DNA of 64,000 nt from assembly GCF_009866805.1 (NCBI RefSeq), contig NZ_SIZW01000042.1, forward strand, positions 434,001 through 498,000. The letters are read 5' to 3'. This DNA is from Schauerella aestuarii (GTDB taxonomy: Bacteria > Pseudomonadota > Gammaproteobacteria > Burkholderiales > Burkholderiaceae_B). The notes beneath the pieces were generated by a model. That model saw only the letters and a program-made list of their open reading frames with translations. It ran no database searches and was not told where the DNA came from. Below, in pieces: positions 51,260 to 60,435 of this stretch; position 1 is the stretch's first letter; every line of letters starts with the position of its first letter. The position numbers were made by a program, and so were the translations under genes.

Positions 51260-52135
51260 ATGAGAATTGAACCCAAAGCGAGCGCCATGGGCGCCACCAT
51301 TCACGACATCGACCTGGCGCAACCACTCTCCGATGCGCAATATCGGGAGATCGAGCAAGCGCTGGGAAAGTACGGCGTGATCAGCTTTCCGAAGCAGCAC
51401 CTGAACGCGAAGCAGTTGCGCGATTTTTCCGAGACCTTCGGCAAGCTCGAAATTAATGTGGCCAACCTTTATCACGACCCCGAGTTCCCGGAGGTGATGA
51501 TTCTGTCGAACATGCTTGAAAACGGCAAGCCGATCGGGTTGAGCGATGCCGGTCAGGACTGGCACACCGATATGTCTTACAGCAAGACAATCGCTTTCGC
51601 CAACGTGCTCCACGGGATCAAGATTCCTATGCGCGATGGCCAGCCGCTGGGCAACACCGAGTTCTGCAATATGCACGCTGCGTACGAGGATCTGCCGGCG
51701 GCGTTGAAGGAGGAGCTCGACGGCATGACGATCACACACGATTTCAATATGTTCTGGGAAATGATGCGACGGGAAAAAGGCAGTAGCCGCCCACCGTTGA
51801 CCGAAGAACAGCGCCGCCGCAAGCCGCCGGTATCGCATCCCGTGTTTCTTACCCATCCGATCACCGGTCGCAAGGTGCTCTATGCCAATCCCGGCTATTC
51901 CACACGCATCAACGAGCTGCCTGAAGCGCGCAGCGAGGAAGTCCTGGCGTTTCTCTTCGCGCATCAGACGCAAGACAAGTACCGCTATCGGCATCGCTGG
52001 ACGGAGGGCGATGTACTGATGTGGGAAAACATGGGCACGATCCACAACGCGATTCCAGATTATCGACCGGACGAACATCGTCTGATTCGCCGATGCCAGG
52101 TGATGGCCGACAGATATTTCCCCGACGCATTCTAA
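51260..52135 (+). CDS. TauD/TfdA family 2-oxoglutarate- and iron-dependent dioxygenase
   Basis: 291 residues. The iron ligands are His and Asp in GQDWHTDMSYSK and the distal His in MWENMGTIHNAIPDY; the arginine in HRLIRRCQVM binds 2-oxoglutarate. Members hydroxylate taurine, 2,4-D, sulfonates or short acids, often releasing a leaving group. It comes 16 bases after the dehydrogenase. Hydroxylation next to an ether, amide or sulfonate bond would produce the aldehyde or keto acid for later steps. Confidence 0.9.
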   Translation: MRIEPKASAMGATIHDIDLAQPLSDAQYREIEQALGKYGVISFPKQHLNAKQLRDFSETFGKLEINVANLYHDPEFPEVMILSNMLENGKPIGLSDAGQDWHTDMSYSKTIAFANVLHGIKIPMRDGQPLGNTEFCNMHAAYEDLPAALKEELDGMTITHDFNMFWEMMRREKGSSRPPLTEEQRRRKPPVSHPVFLTHPITGRKVLYANPGYSTRINELPEARSEEVLAFLFAHQTQDKYRYRHRWTEGDVLMWENMGTIHNAIPDYRPDEHRLIRRCQVMADRYFPDAF

Positions 52136-52240
52136 GCAATCAGGAGAGGCGGCCGCAGCCCGCACGCGCGGCTGGATCGATGGCAGTGCCCACGCAAGCG
52201 AATCGTCCATTCAAACCACAACAATATCGGAGACAACACC

Positions 52241-53218
52241 ATGACATCACGCAAGCTCCTCGCCTTTGCTGCGCTTTCTCTGGCGTGCCTGACCTCGGCC
52301 GCGACACACGCTGCCGATTATCCCGATCGCGCCATTCGCATGGTGGTCGGATACTCGCCGGGCGGCCCCACCGATGTGATCGCGCGCATCGTCGCCAAAC
52401 ACATGAGTCAGAATCTTGGGCAATCGGTGATCGTGGAAAACAAGCCCGGCGCCAGCGCCCACATCGCAGCCAATGATGTGATGCATGCCGCGCCCGATGG
52501 CTATACCCTGCTCGTGACCTCGCTCACGTTGAACGTCAATCCACTGCTGTATCCGGATCGTTATCAATACGATCCCATCAAGGCCTTCGTTCCGATTACC
52601 AATCTGGCCAATAATCCGCTGGTGATGGTCACCAGCTACGATTCGCCTTACGAGGATGTGGCGAGCCTGATTGCCGATGCCAAGGCCCAGCCTGGCAAGC
52701 TCACGTTTGGCTCATCCGGATTCGGCGGATCGGCGCATCTCGCCGCAGAGATGTTCTCGACCGCTGCCGGCGTGAAAATGACGCACGTGCCCTACAAGGG
52801 CAACGGGCCTGCGCTGCAGGAGACGATTGCCGGCCGGATATCGTTCATGTTCTATCCCAGCGTGGGCATCGCAAATTACGTGGCCGACAAGCGCCTGCGC
52901 GTGCTGGCAGTGGGCACCAACGACCCGCGTCCGGACTTTCCCGGCGTGCCCACCTTGGAGAGCATGGGATTGAAGGGGTTCGAGGAAGGTGCCCCATGGG
53001 TTGGCGTGCTCGCGCCCGCCGCAACGCCCAAGCCCATTGTCGACAAGCTGAACAAATCCGCCCTCGATGCATTGGCACAACCGGAAGTGCGTGAGCAATT
53101 GGGCGCGCTCGGTTCCGTCGTCATCGGTGATTCGCCGGACGCCTTCCGGCAGTTCCTGATCAATGACAAGCAGCGCTGGGCACAGGTGATCAAGCTAGGC
53201 AACGTCACTCCTGAATAA
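52241..53218 (+). CDS. Bug/TctC family TTT substrate-binding protein (7 of 7)
   Basis: 325 residues with signal peptide MTSRKLLAFAALSLACLTSA cleaved after THA, then DYPDRAIRMVVGYSPGGPTD, VIVENKPGASAHIA, DGYTLLVTS and VPYKGNGPA. The loop is GGPTD. CGGAGACAACACC precedes the start. It lies in the middle of the catabolic operon, followed 9 bases later by the FMN enzyme, so it is the operon's likely receptor. Confidence 0.93.
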   Translation: MTSRKLLAFAALSLACLTSAATHAADYPDRAIRMVVGYSPGGPTDVIARIVAKHMSQNLGQSVIVENKPGASAHIAANDVMHAAPDGYTLLVTSLTLNVNPLLYPDRYQYDPIKAFVPITNLANNPLVMVTSYDSPYEDVASLIADAKAQPGKLTFGSSGFGGSAHLAAEMFSTAAGVKMTHVPYKGNGPALQETIAGRISFMFYPSVGIANYVADKRLRVLAVGTNDPRPDFPGVPTLESMGLKGFEEGAPWVGVLAPAATPKPIVDKLNKSALDALAQPEVREQLGALGSVVIGDSPDAFRQFLINDKQRWAQVIKLGNVTPE

Positions 53219-53227
53219 GGCGCGGCG

Positions 53228-54409
53228 ATGCGATCCACTCTCTCCGACTGCTTCTCGATCGACACGCTGCGCAACGCTGCGCGTCGGCGGCTGCCCAAGG
53301 GTGTCTTCGACTTCTACGACGGCGGCGCGGAAGACGAAATTACGCTCAACGACAATTGCGCCGCGTTCCGCCGCGTGCGTCTCATGCCGCGCGTACTGCG
53401 CAACGTCAGCAACATCGACCTTTCCGCTTCACTCTTCGAGCGGCCGATGGGATTGCCGCTGGCCATCTCGCCCACGGGCGCCGTCGGCTTCGGCTGGCGC
53501 GGTGGCGACATCGCACTCGCCCGTGCAGCGGCGCGCTTCAACATCCCGTACACGTTGTCGACATCTGCTACCGCCTCGATCGAGGAGATTGCAGACCAAG
53601 CCCCGGGCCGACACTGGTTTCAGGCTTATATCCTGCAGGACAAAGCGCGGCTGCACGACTTGATCGAACGCGCCCGCGTGGCCGATTACGAAGGCTTGAT
53701 GATTACCGTCGACCTACCAGTGGGCGGCAAGCGAGAGCGCGACTTCGTCAACGGGCTGGCGTTTCCGATGAAGCTTACCCACCGCAACATCGGCCAGTTC
53801 GTACGCAAGCCGCTTTGGTCGCTCAACATGCTGATGAAGGCGCCACCCACCATGCCAAGCCTGGCCGGCATGAAGGCGTTGAGTTCCGACTCCAAAAAAA
53901 TGGTGTCCGTGGCGGGACGCAACTACGATCCCGCGTTCGATCTCGACGGGCTCAAGGCCTTGCGTGACCGCTGGCCCGGCAAGCTCATCGTCAAAGGCGT
54001 GTGCCACCCGCAGGATGTCGACGCCATTCTGGCAGTGGGCGTGGATGCCCTCGCGGTGTCCAACCATGGCGGCCGGCAACTGGACACGAGCGTCGCCACG
54101 CTCGATGCCCTCCCAGGCATCGTGCGCGCCACAGCGGGGCGCGTACCCGTGCTGCTGGACGGTGGCGTGCGCCGCGGTAGCGATATCGTCAAGGCATTGG
54201 CCCTTGGCGCAAGCGGCGTGATGACCGGGCGCGCCACCCTTTTCGGCGTGCTGGCCGCCGGTGAAGCGGGTGTGGACCAAGCGCTTCTGATCCTGCAGGA
54301 CGAGTTGCGTCGCACGATGCAGCTATGCGGTGCCACCCGTCTGGCCGACATCGATCGGGGGCTGCTTGCAGCGGTCGATTCCCATTTCTCTGGAGCAACG
54401 ATCACATGA
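53228..54409 (+). CDS. FMN-dependent alpha-hydroxy acid dehydrogenase/oxidase (LldD/MdlB-like)
   Basis: 393 residues, TIM barrel. LPKGVFDFYDGGAEDEITL, MGLPLAISPTGAVGFGWRGG, the catalytic histidine in VSNHGGRQLDTS (His280), and GVRRGSDIVKALALGASGVM with the FMN phosphate site are all present. It oxidises L-2-hydroxy acids such as lactate, mandelate or glycolate to 2-oxo acids. In this operon it may oxidise the hydroxy acid released by the dioxygenase or dehydrogenase step. Confidence 0.9.
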   Translation: MRSTLSDCFSIDTLRNAARRRLPKGVFDFYDGGAEDEITLNDNCAAFRRVRLMPRVLRNVSNIDLSASLFERPMGLPLAISPTGAVGFGWRGGDIALARAAARFNIPYTLSTSATASIEEIADQAPGRHWFQAYILQDKARLHDLIERARVADYEGLMITVDLPVGGKRERDFVNGLAFPMKLTHRNIGQFVRKPLWSLNMLMKAPPTMPSLAGMKALSSDSKKMVSVAGRNYDPAFDLDGLKALRDRWPGKLIVKGVCHPQDVDAILAVGVDALAVSNHGGRQLDTSVATLDALPGIVRATAGRVPVLLDGGVRRGSDIVKALALGASGVMTGRATLFGVLAAGEAGVDQALLILQDELRRTMQLCGATRLADIDRGLLAAVDSHFSGATIT

Positions 54410-54825
54410 GTGACACATTGAGCACGTGCACGAATCGCGTCATGGCGTTTTTTCGTCATCTCGATGATCGGGATTACGAGGCACTTACTGCCTTGATGGC
54501 ACCCCACGCAACCTGGCATCGACAAGGTGCCGTCCTACAAGGACATCAGCAGGTGCATGACGCGCTGATGAAACGACCGCCGCATATGCGCATCCATCAC
54601 CTGATCACCAACCTCGTCGCCGATCGGTACGACGAGGATACCTGCGTCATGCGGGCCTACATGGTGGTCGTACGCCATCAGTCCGACACCGCCCTCCCCG
54701 GACCGGCACCGCTTGCCGGGATCGAATCCATTCGTACGACCCATATCGATCTGAAGCGCGTGGACGCCCAATGGTTCATCCTGACGATGCGTAATGACGA
54801 ACCCAGCTTTCTGGCCACCGCCTGA
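54406..54825 (+). CDS. SnoaL-like / NTF2-superfamily protein
   Basis: 139 residues with a cone-like fold pattern: RVMAFFRHLDDRDYEALTAL, ATWHRQGAVLQGHQQVHDAL, then VADRYDEDTCVMRAYMVVVR and a C-terminal HIDLKRVDAQWFILTMRNDE. It could be an isomerase, dehydratase or small-subunit dioxygenase partner. Its ATG overlaps the stop of the FMN enzyme (ATGA), implying translational coupling, and hence a role in the same pathway. No substrate can be assigned. Confidence 0.8.
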   Translation: MSDTLSTCTNRVMAFFRHLDDRDYEALTALMAPHATWHRQGAVLQGHQQVHDALMKRPPHMRIHHLITNLVADRYDEDTCVMRAYMVVVRHQSDTALPGPAPLAGIESIRTTHIDLKRVDAQWFILTMRNDEPSFLATA

Positions 54826-54845
54826 ACTTTCAAGGACAAGCTCAC

Positions 54846-55616
54846 ATGAGATGGATCCGCTACAACGACGACGCGCAATCTCGCTACGGCATTCTGGGCG
54901 ACGACGACCGCATCACTGCCGTCAACGGCAACCCTTTCGAGGGCTACGAGAAAACCTCCACGATCCTCAGGCTCGACGATGTGCAACTCGAGGTGCCGGT
55001 CATTCCGCCCACGTTTTACGCGGTGGGCCTGAATTATGTGAAGCACATCAGCACGGAAGGCAAGGCCATACCCACGAAGCCCGACGTGGGCTACCGGGCA
55101 AATAATGCACTCATCGCCCATGATCGCGACGTGATCATGCCGGCGGACGCCACCCGCGTGCACTACGAAGGAGAGCTCGTGGTGGTGATCGGGAAGAAAG
55201 CCCGGAACCTGCGACTGGACGATGTGGATGCCTGCATTCTCGGCTACACCATCGGCAACGACGTCAGCGAGCGCAACTGGCAGGCCACCGATCGCACGTT
55301 CTGGCGCGCCAAGAACACAGATACCTTCAAGCCGATGGGCCCGTGGATCAGCACGCAGGTGGACGTTGCAAACATGGAAACCGTTGTTACGGTGAACGGT
55401 CGGGAGACCACACGATTCGGTACATCCGATATGCTGTTCGGCATCAAGGAATTCATCGTGGACATGAGCCGGTATCTCACGCTCTACCCCGGCGACATGA
55501 TCTGGATGGGCACCGATGGCGAGTCGCCCAATCTTCAGCATGGCGACACCGTAGAGGTCACCCTTACCGGACTGGGCACGTTGACCAACCGCTTTGTGAA
55601 AACTGGAGAGTTGTAA
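54846..55616 (+). CDS. fumarylacetoacetate hydrolase (FAH) family protein
   Basis: 256 residues. VIPPTFYAVGLNYVKHISTE, VHYEGELVVVIGKKARN with the Glu-x-Glu metal ligands, and ILGYTIGNDVSERNWQ with the Asp ligand are the FAH signature; LYPGDMIWMGTDGESPNLQH is the C-terminal motif. Members hydrolyse or decarboxylate 2-oxo-dioic acids and acylpyruvates. It could cut the C-C bond of the diketo acid formed earlier in the operon. Its stop overlaps the next start (TAATG). Confidence 0.9.
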   Translation: MRWIRYNDDAQSRYGILGDDDRITAVNGNPFEGYEKTSTILRLDDVQLEVPVIPPTFYAVGLNYVKHISTEGKAIPTKPDVGYRANNALIAHDRDVIMPADATRVHYEGELVVVIGKKARNLRLDDVDACILGYTIGNDVSERNWQATDRTFWRAKNTDTFKPMGPWISTQVDVANMETVVTVNGRETTRFGTSDMLFGIKEFIVDMSRYLTLYPGDMIWMGTDGESPNLQHGDTVEVTLTGLGTLTNRFVKTGEL

Positions 55617-56608
55617 TGCGCGCTGCCTGGTATGCGAAAAATGGTGCGGCCGCCGAGGTGCTGACGGTCGGCGAACAGCCGATCGTCGAACCCGGCGCCG
55701 GCGAGGTGCAGGTCAAACTTGCATTGTCGGGTATCAATCCTTCGGACGTGAAATCGCGGCAAGGCAGTCGGCCAGTGCGCGCCGGCATCATCATTCCGCA
55801 TAGCGACGGCGCCGGCGTGATCGCTGCGGTGGGCAGCGGCGTCGACCCCGCCCGCATCGGCGAGCGCGTGTGGATCTGGAATGGCCAATACAACCGGCCT
55901 TACGGCACGGCCGCCGAATACATCACCCTGCCGGCCGACCAGGCAGTTCACCTGCCAGACGCAACATCTTTCGAGGCAGGTGCCTGCATGGGCATCCCGG
56001 GGCTCACCGCATATCGCGCGGTGGAACTTGCCGAAATCGGTGCCAACGACAGCGTGCTCGTCATCGGCGGCACGTCAGGCGTAGGGTTCTATGCCGCGCA
56101 GATGGCACGCGCACGCGGCGCCCGGGTCATCAGCACTGTCGGATCGGCTGCGAAAGCGCAGATGATGCGGGACGCAGGATTCGACGACATCATCCTCTAT
56201 AAAACCGAATCTGTGGCTGACCGCGTACGCACCTTGACAGACGGTGCTGGCGTCAATGCAATCATCGATATGGATTTTTCGACCAGCGCCGGGTTGGTCG
56301 ATCAAGGCGTGCTCGCCCCGCACGGCAGATTCGTCTGCTACGGCTCAAACGTGCGCGATGCCGTGCCGCTGAACTTCGGGGCCTGGATGCCCCGCTCCAT
56401 CAGCCTGCACTTCTTTCTCGTCTACGAACTTGACGCCAAGGCGCGCCGGCGCACGGTTGATGGGCTGAACGCGCTACTTGAAGCGAACGTGCTGCAACAT
56501 GTGGTACAGCCCGCCTATGCGTTGGAAGAAATCGTTGCGGCACACGAGGCGGTCGAGCGCGGTGCGGTGCTTGGGAATGCGGTGCTCGATGTCGCGCGGG
56601 ATCGCTGA
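55616..56608 (+). CDS. NADPH:quinone oxidoreductase-like medium-chain reductase, zinc-free
   Basis: 330 residues. SGINPSDVKSRQGSRPVRAG, IPHSDGAGVIAAVGSGVDP and GIPGLTAYRAVELAEIGAND with VLVIGGTSGVGFYAAQMARA (NADP-binding loop) place it in the quinone oxidoreductase group of MDR proteins. It lacks the catalytic and structural zinc cysteines. It may reduce an enone intermediate or a quinone. It is coupled to the FAH gene by a one-base overlap and is the last gene of the operon. Confidence 0.88.
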   Translation: MRAAWYAKNGAAAEVLTVGEQPIVEPGAGEVQVKLALSGINPSDVKSRQGSRPVRAGIIIPHSDGAGVIAAVGSGVDPARIGERVWIWNGQYNRPYGTAAEYITLPADQAVHLPDATSFEAGACMGIPGLTAYRAVELAEIGANDSVLVIGGTSGVGFYAAQMARARGARVISTVGSAAKAQMMRDAGFDDIILYKTESVADRVRTLTDGAGVNAIIDMDFSTSAGLVDQGVLAPHGRFVCYGSNVRDAVPLNFGAWMPRSISLHFFLVYELDAKARRRTVDGLNALLEANVLQHVVQPAYALEEIVAAHEAVERGAVLGNAVLDVARDR

Positions 56609-56631
56609 GCGCGGATCTTTTTATCACGTAC

Positions 56632-57660
56632 TCATTCGGTACCACCGGCGGCCAACCGCTCCTCCATGGAAAAGCCGTCGATACAGTCGCGAAAGCACTT
56701 CAGGAATGCCAACTCGGCAGAGCTTCGCTGGGCGTTGCGGTGCCACAGCAGGTGCAGGTCGACGGAGCACACGCCCTCGCCGGGCGGCAAACGCCATAGC
56801 CGCCCCTCCTCCAGATCACGTTGCACGCTGTGTTCCGGCAAACATCCGATTCCCAAGCCGGCGATAAGCAGGCGTTTGACTTCGTCGTGTTGGTTTGACG
56901 TGGCAATCACCCTTCCCGAAAACCCTCGCTGATCTCGGAAAATCGTGAGTGGCGACAAGCTGTCGCCCAGGGTGTCACTCGCAAACGACACGAAATTCTC
57001 GCTCATCAAATCCTCGATTCGAAGGTCCGGCCGGCCGAACAGCGCATGGTTGCGACCGCAGAAGAGCGCATATCGCTGGTGCAGGAATACCTTGCTTTCG
57101 AGACGTTTGGGCATCTGGCGGCACAAGGCGATACCGGCGGTGCCCGCGCCCTGGTGCATAAGCTGGACGATTTCGCTGCTCGCAAGAACCTCCATCTGCA
57201 CTTCGATGCGTGGGTACTGCCGATGGAACAGCGACCAAAAGCGGTCGTAGACGTGTGAGTGGATTCTGCTGGCCACATACAGATGAATCCGGCCCGTTTC
57301 TTCGACTTCCGTCTGCGACACGTCCGATAGAAGTTGCGAGACATTGCCGTGGATGGCTTCCGCTGCGCGGCAGACTTCTTCGCCCGCATTGGTGACGGTG
57401 AAGACCGTGTTGTGCCGTTCGATCAATCGGCGGTCGAGTTGCTCTTCCAGTCGTTTCAACGCCTGACTGACCGCCGACTGCGTTCGATGCATCTTGGCGG
57501 CAGCCCCGCTGATGCTGCGCTCCTGCACGATAACCAGGAACGTTCTCAATAGATTCCAATCGAGATGATCGGCGATTCTCGTCTCAGGATGGGCAGGCAA
57601 TTTCATCGGGTCTCGCACGAAAGACTGCGGAACGATTGGCCCGCAGGTGGTGCCAGACAT
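56632..57660 (-). CDS. LysR family transcriptional regulator
   Basis: 342 residues (324 if MKLPAHPETR at 57606 is the start). DWNLLRTFLVIVQERSISGA and MHRTQSAVSQALKRLEEQLD form the DNA-binding domain; the effector domain includes LFCGRNHALFGRPDLRIEDL and GLGIGCLPEHSVQ. It is divergent from the MFS-M20 pair and ends 24 bases from the catabolic operon. A TTTCA-N7-TGAAA palindrome lies directly before its first start codon. Confidence 0.88.
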   Translation of the reverse strand: MSGTTCGPIVPQSFVRDPMKLPAHPETRIADHLDWNLLRTFLVIVQERSISGAAAKMHRTQSAVSQALKRLEEQLDRRLIERHNTVFTVTNAGEEVCRAAEAIHGNVSQLLSDVSQTEVEETGRIHLYVASRIHSHVYDRFWSLFHRQYPRIEVQMEVLASSEIVQLMHQGAGTAGIALCRQMPKRLESKVFLHQRYALFCGRNHALFGRPDLRIEDLMSENFVSFASDTLGDSLSPLTIFRDQRGFSGRVIATSNQHDEVKRLLIAGLGIGCLPEHSVQRDLEEGRLWRLPPGEGVCSVDLHLLWHRNAQRSSAELAFLKCFRDCIDGFSMEERLAAGGTE

Positions 57661-57661
57661 T

Positions 57662-57680
57662 ATTTCATCTTAAGTGAAAT
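57662..57680. promoter_or_regulatory. LysR-type box in the divergent promoter region
   Basis: ATTTCA-TCTTAAG-TGAAAT is a perfect inverted repeat of 6-base arms and contains the T-N11-A arrangement typical of LysR sites. It lies between the LysR gene and the MFS-M20 pair. Confidence 0.6.
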
Positions 57681-57762
57681 ATTAGAAATCATAAATTGAC
57701 GTAATGTTGTGACGGGAGCGATAAACACACCTTTGAATAATGAAAACTCCCAAGAGGAAATG

Positions 57763-59076
57763 ATGCGCGCTGTTGCCGCTCCCTCCGCAGATCGCCAGCC
57801 CGTCCGGGCCGCGACTGCTGCATTCGTCGGCACCACGATCGAGTGGTATGACTTCTACATTTACGCCACGGCTGCCGCCTTAGTGTTTGGCAAGGTCTTC
57901 TTTCCCACCGCTGACCCCTTCGTCAGCACCATGGCGTCGTTCGGCACCTTTGCTGCAGGATTTCTCGCGCGCCCGATCGGCGGCATTATCTTCGGCCATT
58001 ACGGCGATCGGGTCGGCCGCAAGAATGCCCTGATGACCACACTGGTGATCATGGGCGTCGCCACGGTGGGCATCGGGCTGCTGCCAAGCTATGAAACCGC
58101 CGGCCTTTGGGCGCCTGCGTTGCTGCTGCTTCTGCGCCTGGCGCAAGGATTGGCGGTGGGCGGCGAATGGGGCGGCGCAGTATTGATGGCCGGCGAGCAC
58201 GCCTCGCAGCGCCGCAAGACGTTTGCCGCTTCATTTGCGCAACTTGGAAGTCCTGCAGGACTGATCCTATCGCTGCTGGCATTCAGATTACTCACGACGC
58301 TGGAGGAAGCCGACTTCGTCAGCTGGGGCTGGCGCGTGCCGTTCCTGATCAGCGCCGTGCTGCTGCTCGTGGGTTATTTCATCCGCAGGGGTGTCAACGA
58401 ATCGCCCGACTTTGCCAAGGTGCTCGCGCGCCAGGAACGTGCCGAAGTGCCCGCCAAGGAAGTGCTTCGCACCGCTTGGCGAACCGTCTTATTGTGCATG
58501 GGCGTGTGTACAGTCGCGATCGGCGGCATTTACTTCACAAATACCTTCATGCTGTCTTATACGACCCAGACGTTGGGTCTGAGCCGCACGCTCATTCTTG
58601 ACTGCCTGTTCGTCGTGGCCATCATCCAGTTTCTGGTGCAGCCGCTGGCAGCGTGGCTGGCCGACGTCATCGGCCCCACACGTGTGCTCATCACCGCCGC
58701 GATGTGCTCCGTGATCGCGCCCTATCCGATGTTCATGCTCGTCACTCAAGGCACGGCATTCAGCATCATCGCCGGTATTGCGATCGTGCTCGTGTTCATG
58801 GCAGCGATCTACGCTGCGATGGCGGGATACATCAGCTCTGCGTTTGCGACGCACATCCGATATTCCGGCATTTCACTCTCGTACCAGCTGTGTGGCGCGG
58901 TCGCCGGAGGCATGACACCGCTGATCGGAACCTGGCTGATCTATCACTACCCCGGGCAGTGGCTACCCCTCGCCATTTTCTATTCCGTTCTCTCGTTGAT
59001 CACGCTGATATCGATTTGGGCGCTGGCTGGCCACAAGCGCCGCATAGCCTCGACGCTATCCACATCAAGTATTTGA
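57763..59076 (+). CDS. MFS transporter, metabolite:H+ symporter (MHS) family
   Basis: 437 residues, 12 membrane segments. GTTIEWYDFYIYATAAALVF is the MHS first-helix signature; FGHYGDRVGRKNALMTTLVI is MFS motif A; LAQGLAVGGEWGGAVLMAGE follows. Relatives (KgtP, ShiA, ProP, PcaT-like) import dicarboxylates, shikimate or osmolytes. ATG 57763 is chosen since GAGG lies 5 bases upstream; a GTG at 57709 would add 18 residues. It forms a pair with the M20 gene 33 bases downstream, suggesting uptake of an N-acylated or peptide-like acid. Confidence 0.9.
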   Translation: MRAVAAPSADRQPVRAATAAFVGTTIEWYDFYIYATAAALVFGKVFFPTADPFVSTMASFGTFAAGFLARPIGGIIFGHYGDRVGRKNALMTTLVIMGVATVGIGLLPSYETAGLWAPALLLLLRLAQGLAVGGEWGGAVLMAGEHASQRRKTFAASFAQLGSPAGLILSLLAFRLLTTLEEADFVSWGWRVPFLISAVLLLVGYFIRRGVNESPDFAKVLARQERAEVPAKEVLRTAWRTVLLCMGVCTVAIGGIYFTNTFMLSYTTQTLGLSRTLILDCLFVVAIIQFLVQPLAAWLADVIGPTRVLITAAMCSVIAPYPMFMLVTQGTAFSIIAGIAIVLVFMAAIYAAMAGYISSAFATHIRYSGISLSYQLCGAVAGGMTPLIGTWLIYHYPGQWLPLAIFYSVLSLITLISIWALAGHKRRIASTLSTSSI

Positions 59077-59109
59077 GCCGACCTCTATAGAAATCTAAAA
59101 GGAAACCCG

Positions 59110-60426
59110 ATGACCGACATCACGATGCCCCCTGCCCTCTCAGAAGATCGAACCCGCCGGATCCTGGAGGCCGTCGACGCGCACTTCGACGCACAACTTG
59201 AATTCACCCAAGATCTCGTGCGGTTTCCTTCCCTGCGAGAGCAGGAACATACGGCGCAGGATTTTCTTTACGAAGCGATGCGCGCACGCGGCTTTTCCAT
59301 GGATCGCTGGAAGATCGACGTGAAGGACATCGAATCGCATCCCGGTTTCGGCCCCGTGACGGTGTCGTATGAAAATGCGTTCAACGTGGTGGGGACCTAT
59401 CGACCCGTCCAACAGACGGGTCGGTCACTGATCCTCAACGGGCATATCGACGTGGTGCCGACGGGCCCGCAAGATATGTGGAGCCGCTCGCCTTGGGACC
59501 CCGCGATCGTGGATGGATGGATGTATGGGCGCGGATCGGCCGACATGAAAGCCGGCCTGGTCGCCAACCTGTTTGCCTACGACGCCGTGCGCGCAGCCGG
59601 GTTTGCGCCCGCGGCACCGATTTACTTCCAATCCGTCGTCGAAGAGGAATGTACGGGCAATGGCGCCCTTGCTGCACTCTTGCGCGGCTACCAGGCAGAC
59701 GCCGTCATCATTCCGGAGCCCGAAGAAAACATGCTTGTGCGCGCCAACGTGGGCGTGCTGTGGTTCAAGGTGCGCGTTCAGGGGCATCCTACGCATACGC
59801 GCGAAATGGGCAATGGCTTCAATGCGATCGATGCGGCATATGCTGCCATCGAGGCACTGCGGCGCGTGGAGACCAAATGGAATGGTGAGCATCACTGCCA
59901 TCGCCACTTTGAACACCTCGATCATCCGATCAATTTCAACATCGGAAAAATCGAGGGCGGCGACTGGCCGTCGACGGTACCGCCTTGGTGCGAGTTTGAC
60001 GTTCGCGCAGCGATCTACCCTGGTACGACTGCAGACGAAGCCCGCGCCCAGATCGACGCGTGCCTGCAAGAGGCCGTTTCCGATCCACGGTTGGGCGGCA
60101 CTGCGCCGAAAGTCACCTATACCGGCTTCTATGCTGAAGGGTATGTGCTCGAGGAAGGCAGCGCGGCCGAAAACACCCTGCGCGATTGCCACAAGATTGC
60201 TTTCCAAAGCGACCTTGAGAGCTTTACGACGCCTGGCTATCTTGATGCCCGGGTCTTCGTCATCTACGGCAATATGCCAACGTTGGTTTACGGGCCGAAG
60301 TCACTCGACATTCACGGCTTCGATGAACGTGTGCACATTGAATCACTCCGATTGATCACCAAGACGATTGCTCTGTTCATCGCGCAATGGTGCGGCGTGA
60401 GCGAATCCGACGATCATCAATCGTAA
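59110..60426 (+). CDS. M20 family peptidase, ArgE/DapE group
   Basis: 438 residues. SLILNGHIDVVPTGP (His112, Asp114), YGRGSADMKAGLVANLFAYD and SVVEEECTGNGALAALLRGY contain the ligand and catalytic Glu residues of the acetylornithine deacetylase/DapE group. It would hydrolyse an N-acyl amino acid or related amide. It is longer and distinct in sequence from the two hippurate-hydrolase-like M20 enzymes at 8582 and 26078. Paired with an MHS transporter and a divergent LysR. Confidence 0.9.
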   Translation: MTDITMPPALSEDRTRRILEAVDAHFDAQLEFTQDLVRFPSLREQEHTAQDFLYEAMRARGFSMDRWKIDVKDIESHPGFGPVTVSYENAFNVVGTYRPVQQTGRSLILNGHIDVVPTGPQDMWSRSPWDPAIVDGWMYGRGSADMKAGLVANLFAYDAVRAAGFAPAAPIYFQSVVEEECTGNGALAALLRGYQADAVIIPEPEENMLVRANVGVLWFKVRVQGHPTHTREMGNGFNAIDAAYAAIEALRRVETKWNGEHHCHRHFEHLDHPINFNIGKIEGGDWPSTVPPWCEFDVRAAIYPGTTADEARAQIDACLQEAVSDPRLGGTAPKVTYTGFYAEGYVLEEGSAAENTLRDCHKIAFQSDLESFTTPGYLDARVFVIYGNMPTLVYGPKSLDIHGFDERVHIESLRLITKTIALFIAQWCGVSESDDHQS

Positions 60427-60435
60427 GCCGACCGT

